64,000 bases of DNA from Sutcliffiella rhizosphaerae (GCF_917563925.1 NZ_CAKJTJ010000001.1:310001-374000), one strand, 5' to 3'; positions 1 to 9,173 are shown, numbered from the stretch's first letter. Notes: a model not told the origin generated them from the sequence alone. Numbers and translations: made by a program.

Positions 1-316
1 CTACGTCATCAATTTTACTGTTTGAATTAATACGCTTGTAATGATTATAAACAGCTACAGAAAGAGATTTTTTGGCAGATTCTTGCCCGATTACATATTC
101 ATCTAGAATATCGCGGATTTCCTTTGGCTTAGGTACATCTTTAAACTCTACTTCTTCTTCTGTTCCAAGCTCTTCTTCCACAATTTCCGTACAAAGTTCA
201 ATACACTCATCACATATGTATACACCTGGACCAGCAACTAATTTACGAACTTGATCCTGAGTTTTACCACAGAAAGAACACTTTAATTGTCCTTTTTCGT
301 CATTAAATTTAAACAA
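1..316 (-). CDS. clpX: ATP-dependent Clp protease ATP-binding subunit ClpX, N-terminal part
   Basis: The window holds the first 105 codons; the rest lies beyond its left edge. ClpX is the AAA+ unfoldase that feeds substrates to ClpP. What is visible is the N-terminal zinc-binding domain with the CSFCGK and CDECIELC cysteine pairs, followed by the conserved linker ([18 protein letters not shown]) that leads into the AAA+ core. The start is read as TTG at 316 because the product then begins [10 protein letters not shown] like other Bacillus ClpX, and a GGGGTG ribosome-binding site sits just upstream. The gene follows tig, as in B. subtilis. Confidence 0.97.
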   Translation of the reverse strand, partial: MFKFNDEKGQLKCSFCGKTQDQVRKLVAGPGVYICDECIELCTEIVEEELGTEEEVEFKDVPKPKEIRDILDEYVIGQESAKKSLSVAVYNHYKRINSNSKIDDV

Positions 317-605
317 AATGTTTCACCCCTTATCATTTCTCTCTTTTCCCATCCATCAGCTGGTCTCCTAAACAATGAGAAAAACTGTTGCAGTATCTAA
401 TTCTGACTTCGTCTTCACCCTGTAAAAAAATAGTTATGTACTGCATTTTACCACATATGTGCCTGACATTTCTAATATTTACCCTTTGGTTATGTATGGA
501 ATTTTTAGAGGAAGAGTCCGTACTATTGTATCCATGAATGTCCATTACTAACACAGCGATAGATGGAAATGATTGATAATACTAATGAAATGATTTTTTA
601 TGGTA
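317..605. other. clpX-tig intergenic region
   Basis: This spacer carries no convincing gene. On the minus strand, reading toward clpX, a TGGTAAAAT extended -10-like element lies at about 445-453 and may be the clpX promoter; no good -35 was found. A 73-codon minus-strand frame at 333-554 has no coding look (poor hydrophobic pattern, no ribosome-binding site) and was rejected. Confidence 0.4.
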
Positions 606-635
606 CAAAACAAGGCACGATCAAGTCGCGCCTTG
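606..635 (-). terminator. Rho-independent terminator of tig
   Basis: A 10-bp GC-rich hairpin (CAAGGCGCGA / TCGTGCCTTG, one wobble pair) is followed on the minus strand by TTTTG, 15 nt after the tig stop codon. Confidence 0.85.
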
Positions 636-649
636 TCTCTTATTATCTA

Positions 650-1936
650 TTATGCAACATCTTTACTGTTTTCTACAAGAAAATCAATTGCTTTTCTGAT
701 TTTTAAATCTTCTTTTAGACCTTCTAAGCTACCAAGAGCTTGTGTGATTTGGTCTACAGACATGTTGTACATACCAGCCATTTTTTCTACTTCTTCACTA
801 GCTTCTTCATCTGTTACTTCAATGTTTTCAGCTTTAGAAATTGCTTCAAGCGTTAAGTTCATTTTCACACGCTTTTCTGCATCTTCTTTCATTTGTGTAC
901 GTAAAGCTTCTTCATCCTGACCGGAGAATTGGAAGTAAAGATCCATTGTCATACCTTGCATTTGAAGACGTTGTTCGAATTCACGAACCATGCGGTCAGT
1001 TTCAGTTTTTACCATAGCTTCTGGAATGTCAACTTCTGTGTTCTCAGCAGCTTTTTCTACTACTGTATCACGAAGGTGATTTTCAGCTTCTGTCTTTTTT
1101 GCTTCTTCTAAGCGAGTTTTTGTTTTTGCTTTAAGCTCTTCAAGTGTTTCCACTTCTTCATCCACATCTTTAGCAAACTCATCATCAAGTGCAGGAAGTT
1201 CTTTTGTTTTGATTTCATGTACTGTTACTTTAAACACTGCAGGTTTACCAGCAAGCTCTTCTGCATGGTATTCTTCTGGGAAAGATACCTCTACTTCTTT
1301 TTCTGATCCAGCTGTAAGACCAACAAGCTGCTCTTCAAAACCTGGGATGAAAGTGCCAGAACCGATTTCAAGTGAATAGTTTTCCGCTTTTCCACCTTCA
1401 AACGCTTCACCATTTACGAATCCTTCGAAATCCATAACCACTGTGTCGCCGTTTTCGATAGTTCCTTCTTCTTTAACAACAAGCTCAGCTTGACGCTCTT
1501 GAAGGCCTTTCAAATCAGCTTCCACATCTTCGTCCGTTACGTTCGCATCTAAGCGCCCTACTTCTAGGCCTTTGTAGTCACCTAGTTTTACTTCAGGCTT
1601 TACGATTACTTTAGCAGTAAATACTAGCTTTTCGTTTTTGCCGATAGACTCGATGTCAATCTCAGGCTGATCTACTGGCTCAATTCCAGTCTCAGCAACA
1701 GCATTAGAGTATGCAGTTGGAAGAAGGATATCAATTGCATCTTGGTATAAAGACTCTACACCAAAGCGTTGTTCGAACATTCCACGAGGAATTTTCCCTT
1801 TACGGAATCCTGGTACATTAACTTTTTTAACTACTTTTTTAAATGCATCTTCAAGACCTTGGTTAACAGTATCCGCATCAACTTCAACCGTTAATACGCC
1901 TTGATTACCTTCTAATTTTTCCCATTTAGCAGACAT
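650..1936 (-). CDS. tig: Trigger factor, ribosome-associated peptidyl-prolyl isomerase chaperone
   Basis: Trigger factor binds the ribosome at L23 near the exit tunnel and shields nascent chains. The 428-residue product has the family's usual length and three parts: an N-terminal ribosome-binding domain with the signature GFRKGKIPR near residue 45, a central FKBP-type PPIase domain (about 160-245, beginning [12 protein letters not shown]), and a long helical C-terminal domain. The start is ATG at 1936, preceded by GGAGGG; an upstream in-frame ATG at 1954 lacks a site. The gene lies upstream of clpX, the usual order in Bacillus, and ends in its own terminator. Confidence 0.97.
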   Translation of the reverse strand: MSAKWEKLEGNQGVLTVEVDADTVNQGLEDAFKKVVKKVNVPGFRKGKIPRGMFEQRFGVESLYQDAIDILLPTAYSNAVAETGIEPVDQPEIDIESIGKNEKLVFTAKVIVKPEVKLGDYKGLEVGRLDANVTDEDVEADLKGLQERQAELVVKEEGTIENGDTVVMDFEGFVNGEAFEGGKAENYSLEIGSGTFIPGFEEQLVGLTAGSEKEVEVSFPEEYHAEELAGKPAVFKVTVHEIKTKELPALDDEFAKDVDEEVETLEELKAKTKTRLEEAKKTEAENHLRDTVVEKAAENTEVDIPEAMVKTETDRMVREFEQRLQMQGMTMDLYFQFSGQDEEALRTQMKEDAEKRVKMNLTLEAISKAENIEVTDEEASEEVEKMAGMYNMSVDQITQALGSLEGLKEDLKIRKAIDFLVENSKDVA

Positions 1937-2127
1937 AAATTTTCCCTCCAACATCTATTTTCAAAAAAGATAATGATACTTTCGATTCTCACTATCTAAT
2001 CTGCTTGACCACTCATGGTGGTAATTGATTCTTTCATTTGCTGCAAGTAGACTAAACCCTTATATGGTATATAAAATTTACAACCCTTACATTATAACAT
2101 AATCCACGATGAGTTCAACATATACCA

Positions 2128-3126
2128 TCACAAACGTAGAAATGAAAAATCTTCAAGCTTTCTAATCTCCCGAACAGCTGATTGTAACTCTATTTCTGAA
2201 ATATTATATTCTGCTCGCAACTCTTCTTCATCCAATTCAAGTCCAAACAAGTCGCCTCCGAGTTTGTGCAGTCCCCCAGCCCATACTTCCGCTTTATCCG
2301 GTGAAAATGGAAAAGGGAATTTAACAGTATGTATTCTCACTAGCATTTCTTTTAAACTTTCAAATAAAGTAGGGTTATCACTTTCCACTGTGTCTTCAAG
2401 AATGGAAATGACTTTATTTAAGAAAGGATCTTCTTCACCAGATGCAAGTTCAGCAGGTACAAATGAATCTTTTTGCCCAAACTTGATGAGTTCTAACTTC
2501 TTATCCCAACCTTGTTCTTTTAAAATATGGATAAGAAAAGTTTTCAAAACTGGGTGATGAAGTTCATTACTTAAGAAGGCTTGTATGTCCGAAATAAAAG
2601 GTCGAATATTTCGGAGCTTTAACATTTGAATCGTCTCAAATTGCTGTTGAACAGATCCTTCATGAAGATTTTTCAGGTTTTCGTCATTTTCTTCCATAGA
2701 AGGACTTTCTACTTCTTCTCCTTCAGGTAGCATTTTTCTGGCAAACTCCAAAAGCTGATAAAATGTCTGGGCATACTGTGCTGGAAGCCTATCTTCTTCT
2801 AAAATCGCTTCAATCGTTGACTTTACTTCCACATATTCCTTCAATTGAATAAGAATGGTTATGTATATTTGTAGGACATGAAAATATTCACCAATATCCT
2901 CACTCAGCATCTTCTTACAACGATTTTTCGCTTCCGTCAGTTGCCCTAGCTCCATATAGCAAACTACCATTCCGAGCTCCACCTCTGCATAAGCAAAGTC
3001 ATTGTTTCTTGCCTGTTGAAATAACTCAAGCGCCTCTTGGAATTTCTTTTCTTTCATCATTTGCATCGCCTTTTCTAAAAGCCGCTGCTTTAAATTAGGA
3101 AACTCTACAATTTTTTTGTTTTTCAT
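2128..3126 (-). CDS. ysoA: TPR-repeat protein, YsoA-like
   Basis: The product has 332 residues and is soluble, with no signal peptide or membrane segment. Residues about 10-125 form tetratricopeptide-like helix pairs (for example EKKFQEALELFQQARNNDF, then YAEVELGMVVCYMELGQLTEAK). The middle is acidic and probably a flexible linker, and the C-terminal half is helical without a motif I recognise. Its place directly upstream of tig matches ysoA of B. subtilis. TPR repeats usually mediate protein contacts; no specific function can be assigned. Confidence 0.8.
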   Translation of the reverse strand: MKNKKIVEFPNLKQRLLEKAMQMMKEKKFQEALELFQQARNNDFAYAEVELGMVVCYMELGQLTEAKNRCKKMLSEDIGEYFHVLQIYITILIQLKEYVEVKSTIEAILEEDRLPAQYAQTFYQLLEFARKMLPEGEEVESPSMEENDENLKNLHEGSVQQQFETIQMLKLRNIRPFISDIQAFLSNELHHPVLKTFLIHILKEQGWDKKLELIKFGQKDSFVPAELASGEEDPFLNKVISILEDTVESDNPTLFESLKEMLVRIHTVKFPFPFSPDKAEVWAGGLHKLGGDLFGLELDEEELRAEYNISEIELQSAVREIRKLEDFSFLRL

Positions 3127-3354
3127 CTCAGCTCTGCCGTCCTGTAATTTGATATTTAACCAAGTTTATCAATCTTTAGAAGGGAGTACAAGTCAAATGG
3201 GAGATAGAGGGGATTAGACAAATGATGATACTACTTAAGCTCAATAGTTTCAACTCAAGGACAGGCATTACATAACTCATTTTGAGAAGTAATTTTGTTT
3301 TAAGCTTCTACTCTAAAACCTAGTAATTGATGAGATTTGCGGGGGACATCACAT

Positions 3355-3466
3355 AGGATTAAGGGCTCATTATCAAAGGTTTTAAAATTTACACTATAGG
3401 TTTCAGGTTTATCTCCAAAGGGGTCGCGTTCTCCACCAAAGGTTTGAGAATAACCTCAAAAGGTAT
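3355..3466. repeat. Degenerate array with a 21-bp period
   Basis: The core CAAAGGTTT, with variants, recurs with AGG at 3377, 3398, 3419, 3440 and 3461, exactly 21 bp apart. Weaker copies precede it near 3334 and 3355. Between cores the bases vary. It lies between ysoA and the tRNA terminator in a spacer that otherwise shows no gene (3127-3475). The period equals seven codons or two helical turns. Its function is unknown. Confidence 0.6.
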
Positions 3467-3477
3467 AGATCATCATG

Positions 3478-3548
3478 AAAAAAACACCATGCACTTTTTT
3501 ATCAATATTCTTGTTAAAGAATACTCATAAAAATGCACATGGCGTTTT
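3478..3548 (-). terminator. Terminator of the tRNA-Arg transcript
   Basis: On the minus strand a long hairpin pairs ACGCCATGTGCA with GTGCATGGTGT around an A/T-rich inner stem, followed by a run of seven T. It begins 8 nt after the tRNA 3' end. Confidence 0.75.
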
Positions 3549-3555
3549 AGGTAAA

Positions 3556-3632
3556 TGGCGTCCCAGGAGGGATTCGAACCCCCGACACACGGCTTAGAAG
3601 GCCGTTGCTCTATCCTGCTGAGCTACTGGGAC
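3556..3632 (-). tRNA. tRNA-Arg (anticodon TCT)
   Basis: This is a 77-nt cloverleaf with an encoded CCA end. The acceptor stem is GTCCCAG/CTGGGAC, the D stem GCTC/GAGC, the anticodon stem ACGGC/GCCGT with loop CTTCTAA (anticodon TCT, reading AGA), and the T arm carries GGTTCGAATCC. It is followed by a strong terminator. Its first 27 nt are also present twice in the 150-bp tandem repeat upstream. Confidence 0.97.
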
Positions 3633-3755
3633 ATGATTAAAATTAAGACTTATTTATCGGTAACCTTACTACCGTCGTCCCGATTTTCACGGAAGCTATT
3701 TCAGGGTGGTTAAAATCGGTACGCTGTTGTTAATTCATCGAAGCATATTCGATCG

Positions 3756-3782
3756 TGCTCTATCCTGCTGAGCTACTGGGAC
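3756..3782 (-). pseudogene. tRNA-Arg 5' fragment, copy 2
   Basis: These 27 nt match the first 27 nt of the intact tRNA-Arg. The match ends at the boundary between the D arm and the anticodon stem and then runs into CGATCGAATATGC, so no tRNA can form. Confidence 0.85.
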
Positions 3783-3905
3783 ATGATTAAAATTAAGACT
3801 TGTTTATCGGTAACCTTACTACCGTCGTCCCGATTTTCACGGAAGCTATTTCAGGGTGGTTAAAATCGGTACGCTGTTGTTAATTCAACGAAGCATATTC
3901 GATCG

Positions 3906-3932
3906 TGCTCTATCCTGCTGAGCTACTGGGAC
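3906..3932 (-). pseudogene. tRNA-Arg 5' fragment, copy 3
   Basis: This fragment matches copy 2 and has the same junction. Upstream, this copy of the repeat is truncated at 4004. Confidence 0.85.
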
Positions 3933-4111
3933 ATGATTAAAATTAAGACTTGTTTATTGGTAACCTTACTACCGTCATCCTGATTTTCACGGAAGCTATT
4001 TCAGAAGAAATATTTACTAATTTTCATCAGCGACAAGATTTATTATATGAGATACACTTTTTAAAGTCAACACTTTTTAAAAAAGTTTTCTTATATAATT
4101 TGTTGAGAGTA

Positions 4112-4148
4112 AAATGAAGAGAGGGAATATCCTCTCTTCTTTATTTTT
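4112..4148 (-). terminator. Terminator overlapping the end of ysnB
   Basis: The hairpin GAAGAGAGGATATTCCCTCTCTTC is followed by ATTTTA on the minus strand. It sits at the stop codon of ysnB, the last gene of its run. Confidence 0.7.
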
Positions 4149-4644
4149 CGAATGTATGGGAGGATAATTTTTCGCCTTTTTCATTATAGTAATGTACAAA
4201 AAACATCTTATCCTTTAGCTCAATTATAGCATAGCTTTTATCCGTTGTCATACGAGGGAGGGAGATACTTCCTGGGTTCACAAAAAGGATATTGTCCATA
4301 TATTCTGCACCTGCGATATGAGAATGACCGAAGCATGCTATGTTGGCACCAGCTTCCTCTGCTGCGTACTTGAGTGGCAGTAAAGAGGATTTTATTTGGT
4401 GTAGGTGACCGTGAGTTACAAATAGCTTATGACCTGAAAGTTCTTTTGTGAGTGTTTCTGGATAGCTAGTATCTAAATCGCAGTTTCCCCGAACTCCGTG
4501 GTAACCATTCATCGCTTCGTCAGAAAAGGTGAGCTCCGAGTCTCCACAGTGAATAAAATGATCCACTTCTTCCTTATGGCGTGCTTTAAGCTGCTTTAAT
4601 ATCTCTGCTTCTCCATGATTATCGCTAACTACTAATACTTTCAT
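4141..4644 (-). CDS. ysnB: Metallophosphoesterase, YfcE/YsnB family
   Basis: A 167-residue calcineurin-like phosphoesterase of the small YfcE/MJ0936 class. Metal-binding motifs are visible: SDNHG near residue 7, HCGDSE near 33, GVRGNCD near 51, THGH near 76 and GHSH near 105. Members hydrolyse phosphodiesters in vitro; the cellular substrate is not known. It starts 10 nt after the stop of ysnA and is the last gene of the rph-ysnA-ysnB group, as in B. subtilis. Confidence 0.9.
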   Translation of the reverse strand: MKVLVVSDNHGEAEILKQLKARHKEEVDHFIHCGDSELTFSDEAMNGYHGVRGNCDLDTSYPETLTKELSGHKLFVTHGHLHQIKSSLLPLKYAAEEAGANIACFGHSHIAGAEYMDNILFVNPGSISLPRMTTDKSYAIIELKDKMFFVHYYNEKGEKLSSHTFEK

Positions 4645-4654
4645 ATTTTCACTC

Positions 4655-5257
4655 CTAGTTTTGGTGGGATAGCATATTCCACTTGCTTTGTAAGAGTTTT
4701 ATCGCCTTTGCTCTGTGACTAATTTCATTTTTTTCTTCCTTCGTTAATTGAGCCATTGTCTTTTGAAAATCACTTACAAAGAATATAGGGTCGTATCCAA
4801 ATCCATTTTTCCCTGCTGGTTCGAAGGCAATGGATCCTTCACATGTTCCACGTACAGTGAACGAATCACCACCTTCGTCGACAACTGCTAATACACACAC
4901 AAATCTCGCAGTTCTTTGTTCTATTGAGACATCTTTTAGCTTTTGCAATACCTTTTCATAATTTAGCGTATCATTTTTTTCCATACCCGCATATCGGGCA
5001 GAATACACACCTGGCTCTCCATTTAATGCATCCACTTCCAAGCCTGAATCATCTGCCAACACTATTTTCCCAAGTTGCTTTGCTAATGCATCCGCCTTTA
5101 AGAGAGCATTTTCTTCAAAAGTTGTTCCAGTTTCATCTACTTCTGATATGTTAGGAAAGTCAGCTAAGGATTTCACTATGTACCCTTTTGGCTCCAAAAT
5201 TGCTTGAAAATCTTTTACTTTTCCTTGATTGTTAGTGGCGATGATGATTTCCTTCAT
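4655..5257 (-). CDS. ysnA: dITP/XTP pyrophosphatase, RdgB/HAM1 family
   Basis: This enzyme removes non-canonical purine nucleotides (dITP, XTP, ITP) from the pool by hydrolysis to the monophosphate plus pyrophosphate. The 200-residue product has the family length and motifs: [10 protein letters not shown] at the N-terminus, FEENALLKA near 46, the metal-binding [12 protein letters not shown] near 66, and FGYDPIFF near 153. Its ATG overlaps the rph stop by 4 nt (CTATGA), so the two are probably translationally coupled. Confidence 0.95.
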   Translation of the reverse strand: MKEIIIATNNQGKVKDFQAILEPKGYIVKSLADFPNISEVDETGTTFEENALLKADALAKQLGKIVLADDSGLEVDALNGEPGVYSARYAGMEKNDTLNYEKVLQKLKDVSIEQRTARFVCVLAVVDEGGDSFTVRGTCEGSIAFEPAGKNGFGYDPIFFVSDFQKTMAQLTKEEKNEISHRAKAIKLLQSKWNMLSHQN

Positions 5258-6009
5258 AGATTTTCTCCTTTTCTAATATTTTCAATTACTGGTCCTAATG
5301 CCTTTTTCTGTGCTTCTATCAAATAAAGAATTCCCTCTTCCGCAAGGTCTAGCAGAGCATTTAATTGTTGTCTCGAAAACGTTGCCTCTTCTCCGGTCCC
5401 TTGTATCTCCACCATTTCAAGGGAACCAGTCATTATGACATTCATATCTACTTCAGCGTTTGAATCTTCTATGTAGTTTAAATCTAGTAATGGCATTTTT
5501 TCCTCCCCTACCCCAACAGAAATTGCTGCAAGATAATCTGTTACTGGAAGGATTTTCGCTTTCTTGTTTTCAACTAGTTTTTGCAAGGCTAACACCATGG
5601 CTACAAAAGCACCTGTAATGGACGCGGTTCTCGTTCCGCCGTCAGCTTGGATAACATCACAATCGATCCAGATTGTTCTTTCTCCCATTTTTTCAAGATC
5701 TACTACTGAGCGTAGGGTACGACCTATCAGTCGTTGAATTTCCATTGTTCTTCCCGTTACTTTCCCTTTAGTAGATTCGCGCATCGTTCTTTTTTCAGTG
5801 GCACGTGGAAGCATAGAATATTCTGCTGTTATCCATCCTTTTCCCCCACCTCTCATAAATGGAGGCACTCTTTCTTCTATAGAAGCGGTACAAATAACCT
5901 TTGTATTACCTATACTAATAAGTACCGATCCTTCTGCGTGCATCAAATAGTTAGGGATAATTTCAACTTTTCTTAATTCATTATTTTCTCTTCCATCTAC
6001 TCTTGACAT
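5254..6009 (-). CDS. rph: Ribonuclease PH
   Basis: RNase PH is a phosphate-dependent 3'-5' exoribonuclease that trims tRNA precursors. It has 251 residues from the chosen ATG at 6009, which has an AAGGAG site and gives the usual MSRVDGR start; the frame is open nine codons further, but without a good site. The signature motifs are [62 protein letters not shown] and the phosphate-site region [10 protein letters not shown]. It heads the rph-ysnA-ysnB group. Confidence 0.96.
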   Translation of the reverse strand: MSRVDGRENNELRKVEIIPNYLMHAEGSVLISIGNTKVICTASIEERVPPFMRGGGKGWITAEYSMLPRATEKRTMRESTKGKVTGRTMEIQRLIGRTLRSVVDLEKMGERTIWIDCDVIQADGGTRTASITGAFVAMVLALQKLVENKKAKILPVTDYLAAISVGVGEEKMPLLDLNYIEDSNAEVDMNVIMTGSLEMVEIQGTGEEATFSRQQLNALLDLAEEGILYLIEAQKKALGPVIENIRKGENL

Positions 6010-6045
6010 GCTTTTTACTCCTTTTATATCATCCATCTTATTCTA

Positions 6046-6084
6046 ACAAAGAAAGAAGAGGCAATTTTCCACCTCTTCTTGTTA
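6046..6084 (-). terminator. Hairpin between gerM and rph
   Basis: A 9-bp stem (AAGAAGAGG / CCTCTTCTT) is followed by TCTTTG on the minus strand. The T run is poor, so it may only partly end gerM transcripts. Confidence 0.55.
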
Positions 6085-6111
6085 CATATATAGTATATCA
6101 AAAATGGTTGA

Positions 6112-7188
6112 TTAAAATCTTCCTGTGTTCACATTTTCAGGTCGAGAAACTGGTTCTGACACATTAGTACCGTCAGTAGCCATGAGATCTCCTTCTCCAT
6201 CTACAGTAATAGCAATACTCTCGACACCCTCTTGTTCTGTCAAACTTAATACCAATGTATCAACAATTGTTTTGGAAACAATTCGTCCTTCGATACCAAG
6301 AATGGCCTCATTAAAGTTTAATACAAGGTTGCCGTCTTTTATGATTGGTTCATCAAGCAATGCTACTTCATTACTAATATCAATCATTAAATTAGAATTA
6401 TGTGAAGGGCCAGCAATAAGCGCTTCTACTATTGCTGTATACTTGTCTTTTCCTTCAAGGTTTAAGCGAGTACTGACTGGTACATAATATGGTTCACCGT
6501 CATTACTTTCCCCCATAAAGTAAAGAGTTACTGGTCTCGTATTCATTAGATCCAGCGTTTCTGCTGTATGATAGTTTATGCCATTCGCTCGGCTTACTCC
6601 CTCCCCTATAGGAGTTTGCTTTAACGGCATGACGTTCTGAGTATGACCATTTACCATAATTTGCACTTTTTCTACGTTATCAAATTGGGTTAATGTCCAG
6701 GTAATAGATTGGAGTATACGCTTTTCGTCCGCTGGATCATAGGTTGTAAATTCATTTGAGAAATCCGCAACGATGGTACCATCCTCTTTTAAATTCACAT
6801 CTACTTCCGTCCCTGGAGGCAATACTGCCCGAAACCCATTTGGAAGCATGCCTTCAACAGGTCCTCCTGCCACTAAGTATTCCAATGCCTGTTTGGCTAC
6901 CTCGTTTGTTTTTGGTAATTCCAACGATTGCGAAACGACATAGCCATTGCTGTCAATTAAGTATAATTCTCTTTGTGTACTTTCAGAAACTGCTTTGTTA
7001 TCGTCATCACCTGTGACTTCTGAGTCCGTTCCATTATCGTTTTCTCCATCCTCTACAAATGTGACATCTTGCTGAATATCTGTTTCTAAGTCAGCTTTCT
7101 CGTCACCTCCAAATAATCCGCATCCTGACAATAGAACAGATGAAGCAAGTACTGCAGCAGCAGTTATTTTTACTTTTTTATGAGACAT
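6112..7188 (-). CDS. gerM: Spore germination/sporulation lipoprotein GerM
   Basis: The product has 358 residues with a lipoprotein signal: a hydrophobic stretch ending in the lipobox LLSGC near residue 22. It contains two GerMN domains, at about 90-190 and 225-340; the pairing is clear from repeated elements such as LEYLVAGGPVEGMLP and VEALIAGPSHNSN. GerM is needed for sporulation and germination in B. subtilis, probably at the spore envelope. The start is ATG at 7188 with GGAGGG. It lies between racE and rph, as in B. subtilis. Confidence 0.93.
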   Translation of the reverse strand: MSHKKVKITAAAVLASSVLLSGCGLFGGDEKADLETDIQQDVTFVEDGENDNGTDSEVTGDDDNKAVSESTQRELYLIDSNGYVVSQSLELPKTNEVAKQALEYLVAGGPVEGMLPNGFRAVLPPGTEVDVNLKEDGTIVADFSNEFTTYDPADEKRILQSITWTLTQFDNVEKVQIMVNGHTQNVMPLKQTPIGEGVSRANGINYHTAETLDLMNTRPVTLYFMGESNDGEPYYVPVSTRLNLEGKDKYTAIVEALIAGPSHNSNLMIDISNEVALLDEPIIKDGNLVLNFNEAILGIEGRIVSKTIVDTLVLSLTEQEGVESIAITVDGEGDLMATDGTNVSEPVSRPENVNTGRF

Positions 7189-7302
7189 AGATTTCCCTCC
7201 CAAGACGGTTTGTACTACTATGTATACGAGCTATTCAAAAAAAATAGACCGAGCTTTAAAAAAAGTTTTATCTCATCTAATGGGAGGGGAATCTATCAAA
7301 AT

Positions 7303-7335
7303 GAAAAACAGTCCACATAAATATGGACTGTTTTT
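7303..7335 (-). terminator. Terminator of racE
   Basis: The hairpin AAAACAGTCCATATTTATGTGG continues into ACTGTTTTTC on the minus strand; a 9-bp stem and T run work in both directions. Confidence 0.85.
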
Positions 7336-7344
7336 CATTCCTTA

Positions 7345-8154
7345 TTAAATTCCAATTGGATCCAGTACAATCGTTCTAACATTTTCGATTGGTTGCTCAA
7401 ATAGCTTACTCGCTATTTTTTCAAATAGTTCCTTGGAACCTGTCGTAAAAAATTGATGATTTTCGGATGGTTCATTACGATTCAGCAATCTCTTGAAATT
7501 CAAGATTGTACTGACTTCCCTTGCTGTTTCATCACCTGAACAAATCAATTGAATATGTTCACCCATCACTTCTTGGATGGTTGGTCTCAACAAAGGATAA
7601 TGGGTACAACCAAGAATTAATGTATCAATACTGGAGCCCTTAAATAAATGTAAGGTATCTTCCACTATAGCCTTAGCTCGTTCGCCTTCAAACTCGCCGC
7701 TTTCTACTAGGGGTACAAAATTCGGACATGCTAGACTTTCCACTTGCACTTCATTGTTAATCGAACGAAGCGCATTTGCATAGGCACCACTATTGATCGT
7801 TCCAACTGTGCCGATCACTCCCACAAAGTGATTTGAGGTAACCTTAAGGGCTGTTCTTGCACCTGGATCGACCACACCAATAACAGGAATGTCTAATTGT
7901 TCACGAATTTCGTCAAGCACTACCGCCGTTGCAGTATTGCAGGCAATAACCAACATCTTAATATTGTGGTTTAAAAGATATCTAGTCATTTCCCATGTAT
8001 ATAAACGGACCTCATCCACAGGCCTTGGCCCATATGGACAGCGGGCTGTGTCTCCGAGATAAATAATACGTTCTTTCGGAAGCTGACGCATTATTTCTTT
8101 CGCAACGGTCAAGCCTCCAACTCCTGAATCAATAACTCCAATTGGTCTTTGCAA
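7345..8154 (-). CDS. racE: Glutamate racemase
   Basis: It converts L- to D-glutamate for peptidoglycan. The 269-residue product has both catalytic cysteines in their motifs, ACNTA (Cys72) and LGCTHYPLL (Cys183), and begins with the [10 protein letters not shown] substrate loop. The start is TTG at 8154, with GAGGG 6 nt upstream. Only 9 nt separate it from the MarR-type gene ysmB, so the two are probably cotranscribed. Confidence 0.96.
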   Translation of the reverse strand: MQRPIGVIDSGVGGLTVAKEIMRQLPKERIIYLGDTARCPYGPRPVDEVRLYTWEMTRYLLNHNIKMLVIACNTATAVVLDEIREQLDIPVIGVVDPGARTALKVTSNHFVGVIGTVGTINSGAYANALRSINNEVQVESLACPNFVPLVESGEFEGERAKAIVEDTLHLFKGSSIDTLILGCTHYPLLRPTIQEVMGEHIQLICSGDETAREVSTILNFKRLLNRNEPSENHQFFTTGSKELFEKIASKLFEQPIENVRTIVLDPIGI

Positions 8155-8163
8155 CTAAATCCC

Positions 8164-8619
8164 TCATTCTTTCATTTCTAGATGTAATCGTGCTAAACAC
8201 TTTTCTAACATGAAAATTTCATCTTTGGAATAGTTCTTTAGTATGTTTTGCAAATAATCCTGCCGTTTTCTTATTACTTCAGCAATGATACGTTCGCCTT
8301 CTTCCAGAAGATGAATACGTACAACTCGGCGGTCATTCGGATCCTTCACACGTTGAACCAATTCGTTCTTTTCCATCCGGTCGACAAGATCTGTTGTCGT
8401 GCTGCAAGCTAAATACATCTTTGTGGACAGCTCGCCAATTGTCATATCCCCACCTTCTAGCAACCATTGCAACGCAACGAATTGAGGAGGTGTAATGGTA
8501 TAATTACTAAGGATTTCGCGACCCTTTTGTTTTACTAATGTTGCTATGTATCTTAATGATTTTTCAATATCAGCCACGACTTGTTGATCTTGCAAGATTA
8601 CTTCATTTTGATTTGTCAT
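8164..8619 (-). CDS. ysmB: MarR-family transcriptional regulator YsmB
   Basis: A 151-residue winged-helix protein of the MarR family. The recognition region is visible at about 75-115 (TIGELSTKMYLACSTTTDLV, then a wing with DPNDRRVVRIHL). It is cotranscribed with racE, but a role in controlling cell-wall genes is only inferred from position. B. subtilis has the same order gerE-ysmB-racE. Confidence 0.9.
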   Translation of the reverse strand: MTNQNEVILQDQQVVADIEKSLRYIATLVKQKGREILSNYTITPPQFVALQWLLEGGDMTIGELSTKMYLACSTTTDLVDRMEKNELVQRVKDPNDRRVVRIHLLEEGERIIAEVIRKRQDYLQNILKNYSKDEIFMLEKCLARLHLEMKE

Positions 8620-8856
8620 CCTCGACCCTCTTTCTTCCCTTTTGTCCTATTTATTTCAACATTTGCTGTAAAGTGTATTTTTGTGTAGTAATTTTATTTT
8701 CTTATGTTTTCATATAAAAAGCAAGTTGTAAAGAGTTAAACATATTTGCTCACATGGAAATACTAGGGATTCCTTCTTTTTCTATGCTTTTTAGCCTAAT
8801 AATTAACCGACTATCACTCACAACTGGTAAGTTAGTAGGATAGTCGGCAGATTAGG

Positions 8857-9081
8857 TTAAAGCTCTAATTCTCCCATGCGAAGAAGCTCGACAACTGCTT
8901 GGGAACGCCCCTTTACTCCCAGCTTTTGCATAGCGTTTGATATGTGGTTCCGAACTGTCTTTTCACTGATAAACAACTCACCAGCAATTTCCTTTGTTGT
9001 TTTATCCTGAACTAACAGCTCAAAAACTTCTCTTTCTCTTTTGGTAAGCAATGGCTTTGGTTGAAATTCTTTCTCCTTCAA
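8857..9081 (-). CDS. gerE: Late mother-cell transcription factor GerE
   Basis: GerE is a 74-residue LuxR-type helix-turn-helix protein that acts after sigma-K in the mother cell to switch on spore-coat genes. The product is almost identical to the B. subtilis protein as I recall it ([40 protein letters not shown]). The start is TTG at 9081 with AAGGAGGG upstream. A good sigma-K promoter lies at 9146-9173. A hairpin with 9-bp arms (CCGACTATC / GATAGTCGG, about 8808-8848) lies downstream and may end the transcript. Confidence 0.97.
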   Translation of the reverse strand: MKEKEFQPKPLLTKREREVFELLVQDKTTKEIAGELFISEKTVRNHISNAMQKLGVKGRSQAVVELLRMGELEL

Positions 9082-9145
9082 TAATTGTAACCCTCCTTGC
9101 CTTAGCCAGAGCTGAACTAGCGGATGGGTGTATATTTAGTCAAGG

Positions 9146-9173
9146 TATAATATGTTAGAAGGCTTTCGGGAGT
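9146..9173 (-). promoter_or_regulatory. Sigma-K promoter of gerE
   Basis: On the minus strand AC (9172-9173) is followed after 17 nt by CATATTATA (9146-9154), an exact match to the sigma-K -10 pattern CATANNNTA. It stands 65 bp upstream of the gerE start. GerE is known to be transcribed by sigma-K polymerase in B. subtilis. Confidence 0.75.

Larger units (their letters stand above)
3606..4004 (-). repeat. 150-bp tandem repeat containing the 5' part of tRNA-Arg
   Basis: Units start at 3606, 3756 and 3906. The first two are full 150-bp copies; the third stops matching after about 99 bp at 4004. Each unit consists of tRNA nucleotides 1-27 plus the upstream flank. Copies 1 and 2 differ at only two or so positions; copy 3 has a few more changes. 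The flank holds an inverted repeat (CCGATTTT / AAAATCGG) and a small CGGTA/TACCG hairpin. A weak TTACCG-N16-TTTAAT element may be the tRNA promoter carried by every copy. This looks like tandem duplication of a promoter plus half a tRNA. Confidence 0.9.

Noticed and set aside
333-554. 73-codon minus-strand ORF in the clpX-tig spacer
   Set aside because: No ribosome-binding site, no recognisable composition or family, and it covers the likely clpX promoter.
3690-3725. T-box-like AGGGTGG plus GGTACGC in the tRNA repeat
   Set aside because: The core is split by extra bases, there is no terminator/antiterminator and no gene follows on the plus strand.
3556-4004. Phage or ICE integration at tRNA-Arg
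   Set aside because: Repeats carry the 5' part, not the 3' part, of the tRNA, and no integrase or mobile gene is near.
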